Positions 35,694 to 46,798 of a stretch of DNA of 64,000 nt are shown piece after piece. Positions within the stretch are counted from its first letter, which is position 1. Each line of letters begins with the position of its first letter. This DNA is from Sambucus nigra. Lineage: Eukaryota > Streptophyta > Magnoliopsida > Dipsacales > Adoxaceae. The notes beneath the pieces were generated by a model. The model saw only the letters and a list, made by a program, of their open reading frames with translations, did no database searches and was not told the DNA's origin. The position numbers and the translations under genes are program-made. The stretch is taken from assembly GCA_949130495.1 (NCBI GenBank), contig OX422216.1, positions 98,587,967 through 98,651,966 of the forward strand, read 5' to 3'.

Positions 35694-35793
35694 GAGTCAG
35701 TATGTTGTTCAACAAGTGTTTGTGGGTGCCATGTAGGTTGACACGTGTTTCTATGTGATTGTCCATGTCATCAGACTAAATTTGGTATCAACA
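35694..35793 (-). repeat. gypsy-B 3' LTR stump
   Basis: Matches the first 100 bases (minus orientation) of the 5' LTR at 47299-47389: ends ...ACTAAATTTGGTATCAACA. Differences: an insertion of about nine bases and a few substitutions. The remaining 490 bp of the LTR are gone. Confidence 0.9.
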
Positions 35794-36037
35794 GAAGTCC
35801 CCAATGTTTTGTAGTTTGATGTTGAAGAAAAGTATGGAACATTCTGCTGCTTAGATTTTCGGTTTGTATGGTTTTTAGGAAAGCATTCGTTCCTTTTTAA
35901 ATGCGTAGTATCAGATCTCCTAAATATTTTGAATTTCCATAACGGCTTCATTTTTTGTGCCCCTTTTCTTCTTTTTAGCCGCCGGATACGTAAACGTCCT
36001 TCTTGGCAATCATTGCTTTTTTTGTTCCCGAGGTAAA

Positions 36038-36048
36038 CTATTTAAACA
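36038..36048 (+). promoter_or_regulatory. TATA-like box of antisense gene 1
   Basis: CTATTTAAACA lies about 165 bases before the ATG at 36210 and is followed by a CT-rich leader. It would drive transcription opposite to the retrotransposon. Inferred from position only. Confidence 0.35.
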
Positions 36049-36209
36049 CGGCAAAAAATCCTGTCGTCTTTTACTTTTCAAACCTGTGTCTTCAAACTTT
36101 TCATTTCTTCTCCATCTTGTGCATCCGTTTCTTTCATTGTTCGTTGTCAACTGGTTCACTCTTCCCCTGTAAGATCTTCTTCCTTTTCTTTTATTTTGCT
36201 TTGATTATC

Positions 36210-38369
36210 ATGGTTTATGTTGTCGAATCGATTGATAAATTTCGTTCTGAATTTTCAATTCCTTTATGGGTCATTTTGGAGGAACTTTCTGAACCTTCTG
36301 ATTACTTCTCTTTGGCTGAGGGACATTGGTTCCCCAGTCTATTTGTGGTTGAATGTGGCTTTTATTTTCCTCCAAACCCCTTATGTTTGCAGTTCTGTCA
36401 ATATTTTGACGTTGTTCCTGCAAAAAAAGCTCCCAATACCTGGAGAATAGTTAATGGAGTCCATAGGTTAAACCAAATTCATGGAACCCGTTTAGGAATT
36501 CCAGAAATTATGTTTTGCTATAGATGGGTTGTCAGTGATAGTACTTTTTATTTAAAAAATAGGTTTTTAAATAGGGCTTTAGTTGTCAATCTCCCAGATG
36601 CCAACAGGGATTACTTCGAGCACGAGGTTGTTATGAAAAATTGGCAACATGCTCCATTAAATGGAGATGATGTATATCAGGGTCCCAAGTGTCCCCTTAT
36701 GGCAATGGAATAGGTTGTTTTTATTTTTTGAAATATTGTTTTATTAGTGTTTGAGAAAATGAATCACTGACATTTAATTTTTACTATTTGCAGTTGATAG
36801 CAAAAGAAAATCTCCAAAGGAGACAGAGGTTAATTTGAAGCACTTGAAACTTATCTGGAGTTTGCACCAAACTGTGGTTGAGGAGCACATTAGATCAGCC
36901 TCTTATTTGTTGCAGTACAAGAGTTACACTTCATCCTTTACTGCTCGTCCAGTGGTGGTTAATCTTGACCAAATACAAGTTGCTGAGTCTAGTGTGGAGG
37001 GTTCTTATTCAGAATCAAGTATTCCTATTAGTGACATAATGAAGAGAAGAAGGGTTCCTTCCTTTTTCGATAAGTCTGATTCTCCTGCTGTAGAGACAAA
37101 GAGAAGTAAAAAAGATGTCCCAGGAGAGGGGATAAAGTCTGTAGAGGTACCCCCTTCTGATGCTACCAAGAAGTTTGGCGAGAAGCCCCCTGTGGCTCCA
37201 AGCAAGGTCGTTGAAAAGCCCCCTGTGGCTCCGACTAAGGCTGTTGTTGTTTCTCCTCCAAGCGAGGTCATTGTTATATCACCAACCAAGATAACATCTT
37301 TGGTTGAGAATGTTCCTGCCCCTACGAGGAGATTAAGGAAAAGCTCTTATGAGAGACCAGTAGAATCTATCTCTCAGTCATTAAATGTTGAAGGTGGTGT
37401 TCCCACTTTTGTTCCTCCGAGCTCTGCTATGAGCTCGGTGAAGTCTTGGATTATCCCAGAAGTCCAAGGTATTGAGGAAAATCTTTCTCGTGACAGGGTC
37501 ACTACCTTGGTTGCTGAACATATTGCCTCAATAAGTATTACTAATCTAAACTTTCATTTTTCAATGTTATGTCCCTATACTGACTTACAGTTATTTTCTT
37601 TTTCCAGTTGGTAACATGTTTCAACACCATTCCGAAGAAGGATGAGGCTATCAAGGCTTCAATATCCTCGGGAGGTGTAGAAGAAGCTTTTACTGGGTTA
37701 ACCCAGTCTTTGAAGGAATCTCATCATAAGTATGAGGAGAATAAAATTTCTTGGGAGAAGCAGGTTAAGTCTGTCAAGCAAGAGAGAGATCGTGCTGTGG
37801 AGGCCTCCAAGGATTTGGAGAAGAAATTAGGGGAGTTTGAGAAGAAGAATAAAGACCTTGAGGAGAAACTCAAGAATGCTGCAGAGCTTGAAAATAAACT
37901 CAAAGCTGCTGAAGAGGAGGTCGGTAGACTCCGTGATGTTAATCGCCAGAAGCAGGAGGTGGAGGAGAAGCTGAAAACTGCCGAGAAACTTTTTACTGAG
38001 AAGACTTCCTCGGAGAAGGTTAAAAGGAAGACAGCTGTTAAAAAATCATTCAGCGTGGGTTGGGATAAGGGATGGAATAAGTGTTAGGATGCTATGTCAT
38101 CACAAATGGAATACGCCAGCCTGAAATACTTTAGGGACGGATGGGTGGCAACTCTACAAGAGCTGAAGGTTGCTGAAGATTCTGATTTATTTCAGCAACA
38201 CACTCATGGCCCTCCTCCCTCTTCTGGAGAAGAAGAAGAGGATGAAGCTGCCTCCGAAGAATCTTCCATGATAATCAGAGATCAGGCTCTTTCTGTTCCA
38301 GCTATTCAATCATGCTTCGAGCAACCCCAACCAACCATTACTCCTGTTGAGCAACTTTCTTTAGCCTAG
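36210..38369 (+). pseudogene. gypsy-B antisense gene 1: Transposase_28-like domain plus coiled coil
   Basis: Exon 1 (36210-36713) starts MVYVVESIDKFRSEF. It contains the module FYFPPNPLCLQFCQYFDVVP then APNTWRIVNGVHRLNQIHG, which I match to the plant 'putative gypsy-type transposon' (Transposase_28) domain. Probable introns: 36714-36793 (GT...TTTGCAG) and 37535-37607 (GT...TTCCAG). Exon 2 holds KHLKLIWSLHQTVVEEH and a Pro/Val-rich low-complexity stretch. Exon 3 (37608-38369) is a Glu/Lys coiled coil (about 37700-38040), then SVGWDKGWNKC and, after an in-frame TAG at 38085, an acidic tail. Lesions: TAG at 36711 against the donor, a one-base phase error at intron 2, and the TAG at 38085. Poly(A) signal AATAAA at 38500. 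The role is unknown; expression antisense to the element is inferred. Confidence 0.75.
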
Positions 38370-38499
38370 AGCAACCAACCTCTTCGTCCAAGCCTCCTGA
38401 GGAAGTTTTAGGAAGCAAGGAGAAGGTGTAGAGTTGTTCGGATCTTTCTTTTGCTTTTTTGTTGAATGTAATTTTGGACTGTACTTCTCCTTATGATGA

Positions 38500-38505
38500 A
38501 ATAAA
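38500..38505 (+). terminator. Poly(A) signal after antisense gene 1
   Basis: AATAAA 131 bases after the last stop, in a T-rich 3' UTR. Suggests that the two antisense blocks are separate transcription units. Confidence 0.45.
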
Positions 38506-38599
38506 AATTCAAACTTTGGGTTGTTTATCTTAACTTTTTCTTTTACTTGCTCTTTATGCATTCTCATTGATTCTTTCTATCTCTTCTCTTTACTAGTTT

Positions 38600-39879
38600 A
38601 TGGCTAGGATGGAGCTCTTGTCAGCTCACGATACTGAACTGATGAAAAAATGCAATGACTACTTCAAAGCTGGCCATGCAGTCCTAAATGAGGCTCAAAT
38701 TGTTGACATCCTGGGTCCAAATTCTTCTGAACAAGCAGTTGAAGCATATCAGTATTTGAAATGCCTGCTTAATCGAGCTGTTGCCAATAATGTGGCATAC
38801 TATGAGATGATTGAGGACCTTCAAGGAACCATCGAGGAACTCCAACAACAATACAAGGAATATTCTGCCCTTTTGCATCGGGGGTATGAGAAAAATATCA
38901 GCAACTAAATGCTGATAAAGGATATGATAAGTTCATCGCTGCTTACAAGAAAAAAGAGAAAATTCTAAGGGTTGAGGTCGAGGAGCATAGACAAATCGCG
39001 AAACTGTTGAAGCAGGAAAATAATGTTTTGTGAGGAGAGATATCTCAACTGAAATCTGTAGAATCTACCTCTGGAGCCTTGGTCCCTGTCAATGACGAAG
39101 GTTTCTCTTTCTTGGAGGTCGAAAATGCCAATTTGGGAGATGAATTGGAAACCTTAAAGAGGACTGGACCCTCTACTTCTGCTCGCGGACGAGCAAGAGC
39201 TTCTCGGGGACAAGCAAGGACTGCTCGGGTTACTATTGAAGAAGCTAGAATGCAGGCAGCCTTGGAGAATCAAGCATTCTAGTTGGCGGTGAAGAATCAG
39301 GCTTTGTTAGAGATGTCCAAGAAGATTCTGAACCTCGACGAACAACTTTCCATACAAAGATCTGCCTTGGAGGATAAAGAACTTTTAGTGAAGAACCTCC
39401 ACGAGCAACTGGAGAGGTTAACTTACCAGTTTCACAAACAACCCAGAGAGTTTTGGATGGATGGATATAATGAAGCCCTTTATCATCTCGATGATCGGAT
39501 CCAGAGTTCAAATAACGAGGGTTACAAGCAAGGATGGTTGAATGCACTGGGGGTGTTAAAGTTGGAGCAGGGCCATTATCTATGGGATTACTATGACCCT
39601 GGATTGCTCGAGTTGCCCGTGCCACCTTTTAAACTTGATATGAGCTGGATTCCTGCTCGGACAATTCCTTAGTGCTTAATCTCCAAGTATCTCGGCGACT
39701 ACAGTCTTCATTCTAATTTTGAGATATCTCGTCCAGAGCACTTGCTTGATCGGCCATCTGTGATGAATGTTAGGATTCTTCGAGATATGAACTTCATAAA
39801 TTCCCCTTATGCCTTAGATGATCCTCCCGCTGGAGTAGAGCCTATTTCAAAGGCAGAGGGAAAGAAACCAGTAGAATAG
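38600..39879 (+). pseudogene. gypsy-B antisense gene 2: coiled-coil protein
   Basis: Starts MARMELLSAHDTELMKKCND, preceded by an acceptor-like CTTTACTAG, so it could also be a downstream exon. It runs in long helical stretches: EMIEDLQGTIEELQQQYKEY (about 38800-38870), KKKEKILRVEVEEHRQIAKL (38950-39010), an RG-rich patch ARGRARASRGQAR (39180-39225), EMSKKILNLDEQLSIQRSAL (39310-39370). It ends with FWMDGYNEALYHLDDRIQSS and a Pro-rich tail to the stop at 39877. One frame change near 38890 and stops at 39031, 39280 and 39670 break it. No family recognised beyond coiled coil. Confidence 0.6.
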
Positions 39880-40101
39880 GATTTTTTTGTAATGATTTTT
39901 TTTTGTTTTTCAGCATATGTAATCCTTCTCGGTTTGAATGATAAGTTTTGGTCTTTTTTTCATTTTCTTCTAAGTAATTTGCAGAATGTCTTTGCTTATT
40001 GGTTGGTAAGTTTATATAGATCATGACATACTTAACTCATTGTAGTGATTTTTTAATACTAAGCAATAGAACAACTTACATTCCATGGTATTGCTTAATT
40101 T

Positions 40102-40741
40102 AAACAACTGGAGTTGATTGAAATTGTCTTACCGACCAACCGGAGTTGGGGAATTTTTATTCCCGACCAATCGGAGTTGGTGGATTTTTATTCCCGACCA
40201 ACCGGAGTTGGTGGATTTCAATTCCCAACCAACCGGAGTTGGTAGATTTTATTCCCGACTAACCTGAGTTGGTGGATTTTTATCCCCGACCAGCCTGAGT
40301 TAGTGGATTTTTATCCCGACCAACTGGAGTTGGTGGATTTTTATTCCCGACCAACCGGAGTTGGTGGATTTTAATTCCCGACCAACCGGAGCTGGTGGAT
40401 TTTTATTCCCGACCAACCGGAGTTGGTGGATTTTAATTCTCGACCAACCGGAGCTGGTGGATTTTTATTACCGACCAACCGGAGTTGGTGGATTTTTATT
40501 CCCGACCAACCTGAGCTGGTGGATTTTTATTCCCGACCAACTGGAGTTGGTGGATTTTAATTCCCGACCAACCTGAGCTGGTGGATTTTTATTCCCGACC
40601 AACCGGAGTTGGTGAATTTTAATCCCGACCAACCTGAGTTGGTGGATTTTTATTCCCGACCAATCGGAGTTGGTGAATTTTAATTCCCGACCAACCGGAG
40701 TTGGTGGATTTTAATTCCCGACCAACCGGAGTTGGTGGATA
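40102..40741. repeat. Tandem array of 32-bp imperfect palindromes
   Basis: About 19 units of CCGACCAACCGGAGTTGG plus a T-rich spacer; the first, at 40102, is degenerate. Each unit contains CCAACCGGAGTTGG, nearly its own reverse complement, so each can form a small hairpin. Variants alternate GAGTTGG/GAGCTGG and CCGGAG/CCTGAG. The array lies between antisense gene 2 and the integrase stop of gypsy-B. Confidence 0.95.
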
Positions 40742-40861
40742 TCTGAACTTGATGCGTAGTGTGTAGCACTAGTACTCCGAAAAATTTCAAAAAAATGAGA
40801 GAATTGGGTAAAACATCCAAAACTTTATATTGAAGAAAACTGCATTACATAGGGATTTTAG

Positions 40862-42108
40862 CTACTGATAATATTTGCACAGATGCTCTGCATTCCATGC
40901 ATTCTTAAACTCTTTTCCTTCTAAGGTTTCAATCCTATATGTCCCCGGTCGAACAACTTTTGTTACTCTTAGGGTCCATGCCAGTTAGCTTCCAGTTTGT
41001 TGTGCTTTTGAATTACTTTCTTTAGCACATAGTCCCCTTCTTTTAAATCACACTTCTTTACTCTCTTGTTATAGAACAGAGCTGTTCGTTGTTGGTATGC
41101 AGCATTCCTGATTGCTGCTTCTTCTCTAACTTCCTCGATCATATCCAAGTCTAATCTTCTCATCAAGTCACTGATAGGAGAATTGAAATTCAGTATTCTG
41201 TGCGTAGGCAAACCCAATTCAGCTAGTATGACAGCTTCACTTCCAAATGCTAGCATATATGGAGATTCTCCTGTTGCTGCTCGTGGTGTTGTACGATAAG
41301 CCCATAGCGCAGAATGTAGCTCGTTAATCCAATTTGCCTTTGCATCGTCCAGTTATTTTTTCAAACCATTCAGCAGCGTTCTGTTGGTCACCTCAGTTTG
41401 TCCATTGCTCTGGGGATGGCCAGGTGCAGAGTGAGTTTTCAATATGTTTGACTGGTGACAATATGCAGCAAACTCCTCGTTATCAAATTGGGTTCCATGA
41501 TCAGTAATGAATGCATGGGGAAGACCATATCTACAAATGATATTCTTCCAAATAAATTAATACACCTTGTCATATGTCATATCAATAAGAGGCTCAGCTT
41601 CCACCCATTTAGAATCCACCGCGACCATGAGATATTTAAATCTTCCCCTGGTCATTGGAAGTGGCCCGACCAAGTCTATTCCCCACATGGCAAATGGCCA
41701 AGGGGAAGTAATGGGTGTTAACAATATTTGGGGAGTTCTTCGGATAGAAGAGAAGCGTTGACATTTGTCACATTTTTTGGCATAGGCTATACAATCAGCC
41801 CTCATCATTGGCCAATAATATCCCTGCATCATTATTCTTTGCAAAAGCATCCGACCTGCTACATGGGCTCCACAGGACCCTTCATGGACCTCTTCAATCA
41901 AATTTTTCACCTCGGAGGGATGCACACATCTTTGCAAACCTACTATAATTCCTCGTCTATATAAAATACCATTAGTCAATACATAACGAGAAGCTTTAAA
42001 CTTCAGTTTCTTGGATGTGAGTTTATCAGTTGGCAAAGCTCCTTCTTCAATATATGCCCTGATGGGATCCATCCAAGATAGTCCTAAATCAAGGGTAAAA
42101 AAATTCAT
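40862..42108 (-). pseudogene. gypsy-B integrase
   Basis: Inserts element cDNA into the genome. Minus strand: N-terminal zinc finger with HPSEVKNLIEEVHEG...YYWPMMRADC...CDKCQ (H-H-C-C, about 41790-41940). The catalytic core has WGIDLVGPLP (first Asp, about 41680), FITDHGTQFDNEEF (second Asp, about 41490-41510) and GHPQSNGQTEVTNRTL (Glu, about 41400). The C-terminal part SPYMLAFGSEAVILAELGLP follows with LKEGDYVLKK, ending EHLCKYYQ before TAG at 40862. The catalytic triad is present. Stops at 41556 (after YDKVY), 41356 and 40968 inactivate it. Confidence 0.9.
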
Positions 42109-43073
42109 TATCGATCTTCGTCTATGCTCCGACTAGCCAAGACTTCTATTGGGATTATTCTTCTTAGCTCAGTGCGTGTTGCTGAATCTAACTGAGCTAA
42201 GGCATCTGCTCTTGCATTCTCCAATCTTAGTATTCTAATTAACTGTACTGCGATCAGGCTTGATACAATCTCCATTGCTTTTGCATGATACTTGATCATT
42301 AATTCTCATTTGGCTGCATATACCCCCAGCATTTGATTTACGATCAATTGTGAGTCACTGAATATGATAACCTGCTCAACCTTCATGGTTTTTGCCAAAT
42401 TAAGACCAACAATCATTGCTTCATATTCATCTTCATTATTAGAAGCTTTAAATTGAAAGCGCAGAGCATATTCCACATCGATCTTATGTGGGATGTTTAA
42501 AATAATCCCTGCTCCACTGCTTGTAGTGCACGAAGAACCATCTACATACAAATTCCACACAGGTATCTCATTATCAAACTCTTGGTCAGATAGAGTTCCT
42601 CGGTGGAATATTTGATGCTTCCTTATATCCTCCTCCAGCACTTCTTGCTGCTCGTCGACCATCTTCTCTTGTTCGTCTACTGACTGAGGTTGGTAGGAGT
42701 TTAAGTTTGATGATCCCATAACATCCACAGGCTGGTCGGTATTCAACCTCCTCTCTTTGGAGGTATCTGAATAGGTGAACTCTGCGATAAAATCTGCCAC
42801 TTCTTTCCCTTTAAGTGACGTCCTAGGCTCATAAATTATATCGTATTCTCCCAATTCTACAGCCCAATACATCAATCTTCCTGATTTCTCGGGTTTGTGC
42901 AGAGCTTGCCTTAATGGCATGTCTGTATACACAACTATAGTATGAGCTTGGAAGTATGGCCTCATTCTTCTACTTGCTTCGATCAATGCCAGTGCTAACT
43001 TTTCCAGCCTTGGATATGATCTCGGCTCCTCGGAAGGCCTTGCTAGTGTAATAGATTGGTTTTTGCACTCCAT
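42108..43073 (-). pseudogene. gypsy-B RNase H and second (archaeal-type-like) RNase H domain
   Basis: The RT-linked RNase H ends with YPRLEKLALALIEASRRMRP, YTDMPLRQALHKPEKSGRL and KGKEVADFIAEF. A Gln/Glu-rich linker follows. A second RNase H fold starts with WNLYVDGSSCTTSSGAGIIL (about 42490-42550), then NNEDEYEAMIVGLNLAK and FSDSQLIVNQMLG. A stop at 42303 precedes the remaining part (MIKYHAKAMEIVSSLIAVQL...ENARADALAQLDS). Acidic residues of the second active site (D in YVDGS, E in EAMIVGL, D in FSDSQ) are kept. A duplicated RNase H is a mark of the TAT branch. Confidence 0.85.
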
Positions 43074-44078
43074 CCTCCACTCTTATCAACGTCGAGCTTA
43101 CTGCATTTTCTGAGACTGCCAGATACAAGTATAGTCTTTCTCCCATCACTGGCCTGGATAATAATGGAGGTGCTCCCAGGTATTTCTTCAATTCTTGAAA
43201 AGCCTTCTCACATTCGTCGTTCCATTCAAAAGTCTTTCAGAGTGTTTTGAAGAATGGGAGGCATCGATCAGTTGCTCGTGACACAAATCTGTTAAGTGCT
43301 GCAACTCGCCCTGTGAGGCTTTGTACTTCCTTCTTCGTCGTTGGGGATCGTAGCTCCAATAGAGCCTTGATCTTTTCAGGGTTCGCCTCAATTCCTCGTT
43401 GATTTATGATATATCCGAGAAACATGCTTTCTCGTACTTCGAATATGCACTTGGTGGGATTCAGCTTCATTTGATATTTCTCTAGTTGATCAAAGGTTTG
43501 GCCTAAATCAACTAGATGATCAGCAGCTTTCTTGCTCTTCGTTAGCATATCGTCAACATAAACCTCCATGTTATGACCGATTTTCTCTGTAAACACCTTG
43601 TTCATCAACCGCTGATAGGTAGCACCTGCATTTTTAAGTCCAAAAGGCATAACATTATAACAATAAGTTCCCTTTGGGGTAATAAATGAGGTACTCTCCC
43701 TATCTTCAGGCTTCATTTTAATCTGGTTATAACTAGAATAAGCATCCATGAACTTAATAGTTCGTGCCCCGAGGTAGCATCCACCAGTTGATCAATTCGT
43801 GGAAAAGGAAAATGATCTTTTGGGCATGCCCTGTTAAGGTCGGTAAAGTCTACACACATCCTCCACTTGTTATTTTTCTTCTTTACCATTACCACATTTG
43901 CTAGCCAGTCAGGATATTTAACATCCTCAATGAAAGAGGCCTTTTGCAGCTTCTCTACTTCCTCCTGTATAGCTTGATTTTTCTCATGGCTGAACACTCT
44001 TCTTCGCTGCTTTACTGGCTTAATTTCCGTGTTCACATTGAGTTCGTGACACAAGAAATTCGGAACTATTCCTGGCAT
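42970..44078 (-). pseudogene. gypsy-B reverse transcriptase
   Basis: Two open stretches: 44078-43713 (KPVKQRRRVFSHEKNQAIQE, then WRMCVDFTDLNRACPKDHFP) and 43749-43237 (MDAYSSYNQIKMKPEDREST, FGLKNAGATYQRLMNKVF, catalytic YVDDM at about 43553-43567, FLGYIINQRGIEANPEKIKA). A frame change near 43740 separates them. RNase H begins in 43191-42970 (MKKYLGAPPLLSRP) after a shift near 43200. All three palm aspartates are present in the pieces. The first stretch follows a stop at 44101. Confidence 0.9.
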
Positions 44079-44102
44079 GTCTTCATGACTCCATGCAAAA
44101 GT

Positions 44103-44633
44103 CTACTTTCTTTGCCTTAGGAATATTATCAATTCTTGTTTTATTGATTCATCCAAGGATGCACCAATTTGAGTTGTTCGTTCTGGATACTCGTCGTCCA
44201 GAATGACATTCTCAGTAGCCTCCATTACCTTCCCTTTCACGAGTTGGGACTCGTCTCTAGGTTCTAATGTTTTAATCTCTGCGTCTTCTATTTGGTAGGT
44301 AGTAGTCTTCTTTCTAAATTCTTCATGCTCTTCCTGCTCGACAGATGAATAGTAGCATTCCCGAGCTACTTTCTGGTCGCCTTTCACAATTCCCACCCCA
44401 AAATTGGTTGGGAATTTTAGACATTGATGCACAGTATATGGTACTGCTTTAAATTTCTTCAGACCTACTCTTCCCATGATGTTGTAAGCTGATTGAACGT
44501 TTTTATCCATTACGAAAAAATGTACTCTTTCTATTCGACAAGCAGGCCATGTACCGATAAGCATATCCAACTTGATCGTTCCAAGTGGGAAAACTTTCTC
44601 GCTAGTAAAACCAAGGAGGGGCCTATGATATGG
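44103..44633 (-). pseudogene. gypsy-B protease C-terminal part and linker
   Basis: Continues the protease after a stop at 44631: MDMLIGTWPACRIERVHFFV, KNVQSAYNIMGRVGLKKF, VHQCLKFPTNFGVGIVKGDQ, then an acidic linker ending ELIIFLRQRK before TAG. The matching gypsy-A segment (35040-35690) is collinear. Confidence 0.8.
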
Positions 44634-45554
44634 TTACAACTGGGCTAGCTTTAGATTTAAACTATCAAAGCACGGATAGAACATGATATCTGCTGAGCTA
44701 CCATTATCCATCAGTACTCGTGAAATTACCACTTCCCTCATTCTCATCTTGATTACCAATGGATCATCATGAGGATATAGTACACCTGCCAAGTCATTCT
44801 TAGAGAAACTAATGACTAGCTTATCCTTATTCACCTTCCTCGGGCGATCATCTTCAGCCAGATTTATTCGCTGAATGTACGAGCAAGCCTGAGCCTCATT
44901 GAGGTAGGCTTTCCTCTCAGCAAACATATCTTCGCTTCCTGCATCTCCACCTGTAATGACATTACATTCAAATGATCCAAAATGGATAGAAAATACCTCA
45001 CGTTCTGGCTGTTTTGGTCTTTTGGGGAGATCGGGGTCGTCTTGGTCATCATTCGGATCCTCTTCGTGGCTTCTCTTCTTATCTTCTTTTGTTCGACGAG
45101 GAGATCTAGACCTTTGCCTTGCTCGGTCGTTGCTCTTTCCATCATTTTGATGATCAACATACTTGGCCAGCTTTCCTCTGCTGATGAGTGCTTTAATTTC
45201 ATTCTGAAGTGCTATGCAATTTTTGGTCGTGTGACCATGGTCTTTATGGAACTCGCAATATTTGGTCTTATTCCTCTTGTTAGGATCAGTCTTCATTTTC
45301 TCTGGCCAGTTTAGCTCCTCGTTGTTCTTGATTTCTTCCAGAACGTGGTTTATGTCTACTTTCAAAGGAGTAGAATTTCCAAATTTCTTCAACAGTTCCC
45401 GTGTTGGCTTTGTTTTTGACTGCTTGTTACCACCATTGTTCTTATGCTCTTTCTTTTCAGCCTTATCAACCTCCACCTTGGTCTCTTTGGTATCCATATT
45501 CTTCTTTGCAGCCATAGCCTCCTCGGCGTTCATAATCTTCGCTGCCTTTGCCAT
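44634..45554 (-). CDS. gypsy-B gag C-terminus with zinc finger and protease active site (306-codon open frame)
   Basis: The longest uninterrupted frame of the window. In order: basic/acidic region (MAKAAKIMNAEEAMAAKKNM), Lys-rich stretch, zinc-finger-like CEFHKDHGHTTKNC (about 45210-45255), Arg/Ser-rich patch RARQRSRSPRRTKEDKKRSH, EDDPDLPKRPKQPEREVFS-type linker, SYIQRINLAEDDRPRKVN, then protease active site VLMDNGSSADIMFYPC near 44690-44735 and the stop after KLAQL. In the living element this is part of a longer gag-pro frame; the initiator here is internal. gypsy-A has the same order at 34300-35100. Confidence 0.8.
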   Translation of the reverse strand: MAKAAKIMNAEEAMAAKKNMDTKETKVEVDKAEKKEHKNNGGNKQSKTKPTRELLKKFGNSTPLKVDINHVLEEIKNNEELNWPEKMKTDPNKRNKTKYCEFHKDHGHTTKNCIALQNEIKALISRGKLAKYVDHQNDGKSNDRARQRSRSPRRTKEDKKRSHEEDPNDDQDDPDLPKRPKQPEREVFSIHFGSFECNVITGGDAGSEDMFAERKAYLNEAQACSYIQRINLAEDDRPRKVNKDKLVISFSKNDLAGVLYPHDDPLVIKMRMREVVISRVLMDNGSSADIMFYPCFDSLNLKLAQL

Positions 45555-46735
45555 TAGTTACGCTATGGTTCTAGGCAAATCTTTGGCTAGAGTGTAGTAA
45601 ATTTATCTGGCAACAGTCCGCTCATCAGAGCAGTAATTGCTGTCTTTTCCTCGTAATCAATAACTTCGAGCTTCTAGTTATTGAAACGGGTTATATAATC
45701 CCTGGTGCTTTCACCTGCTTTTTGTCTAACACTTAACAAGTGTGCTACTCGTTTAACTGGTTTTGCTCCAAAATAGAAATTTCCAATAAAGAGCTCGTCC
45801 AGTTGAAAGAAAGTTGAAATCTTCCCCCGAGGAAGATTATTGTATCATATTTGAGCAGATCCGGTAAGAGTTCCCGAAAATGCCCTGCATCTCATCTCAT
45901 CTGGCACGACATAGATATCGGCAGCAGCTTGGTATTGTTCTATATGAAGGACCGGGTCAATTTTTCCATCCTATTTAGGAGTCACAACAGGTGCTTTGAA
46001 TTTTGATGGTGTGGGAAAATTCATAATTGCCTGGATAAAAGGTGTCCCTTGGACAAAAGTTCTTTGTAGAGGATTCTTGGCCTTAGCCATTTCTCCTAGT
46101 CTATCCTCCAACCTTTGAATAGAGCCTTTCCATGCATCATTTACCTCCTTGGGCCTGTTGGTTCGAGCAACTGATCGTGTTGAATTTGCTTCCTGGGATC
46201 TTTCATTACGAGCAGTTGGTCGTGATTGGGCAGAACCCTCCCTTAGATCGGATGGTGGTTGAAAATTTCTCGACACAATCCTAGGAGGACTTTTATTCCT
46301 CCTAGGGACCAAACGATCAAAAGGAGAGACCCTGCTTAACCTCTCCAATGCACTAGTCCTTTCTGGAGAGAAAGTGATGTTTTGTTGAGTATCTGTAGCT
46401 CGTACTGATGAAGTTCGACCAGGTTAATAAGAAAAATCATTAGATCTCTCAGTGCGATATGAATCGGTACGTCTGGATCGAGATTCCTTTGGGAATAACG
46501 TGCGCCTAGTACGCGAAGAAGGTAAACGGGTGTTTCTTTGAACGCTTCATTGTCCTGAATGAGTAGATACTCCACCCTGGATAGTTTGTATGAGTTATCG
46601 CATAGTTTCTTGCATGTTTGTCTGGCCTTGGGCTAGATTAGCCATTATACCAGCCAGATCTTGAACATTTGGGGGAGCGGATGGATTTGGGGGGTTTCCA
46701 GCATTTCTATTACTGGGTTCAAGATTATCAGCCAT
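45555..46735 (-). pseudogene. gypsy-B gag, N-terminal part
   Basis: ATG at 46733-46735 (MADNLEPSNRNAGNPPNP). It is followed by a helix with MANLAQGQTNMQETMR and a stop. The longest open piece is 46348-45971 (MERLSRVSPFDRLVPRRNKS, WKGSIQRLEDRLGEMAKAKN, IQAIMNFPTPSKFKAPVVTPK). The gag domain continues to about 45560 with VPDEMRCRAFSGTLTGSAQI, NLPRGKISTFFQLDELFIGN and RDYITRFN. Stops at about 46590-46610, 46550, 45970 and 45845 break it. Confidence 0.85.
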
Positions 46736-46777
46736 TGATGATGAATTGTTTTGGTGAAAAACGATAATTACAGTCGT

Positions 46778-46797
46778 TTCCCACAGACGGAGCCAAT
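46778..46797 (-). other. Primer-binding site of gypsy-B
   Basis: ATTGGCTCCGTCTGTGGGAA on the minus strand directly after the LTR, with the same core as in gypsy-A and gypsy-C. Confidence 0.65.
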
Positions 46798-46798
46798 C

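Noticed and set aside
40361..40576. Open frame of repeated WWIL and PTGVGGF-like blocks
   Set aside because: It is the translation of the 32-bp tandem array; period and content follow the DNA repeat.
40102..40741. CRISPR-like appearance of the 32-bp array
   Set aside because: There are no unique spacers, the units are contiguous and diverged, and the setting is a plant retrotransposon.
43237..43749. Possible endogenous pararetrovirus reverse transcriptase
   Set aside because: LTRs, a primer site, integrase and the order protease-RT-RNase H-integrase show a Ty3/gypsy element.
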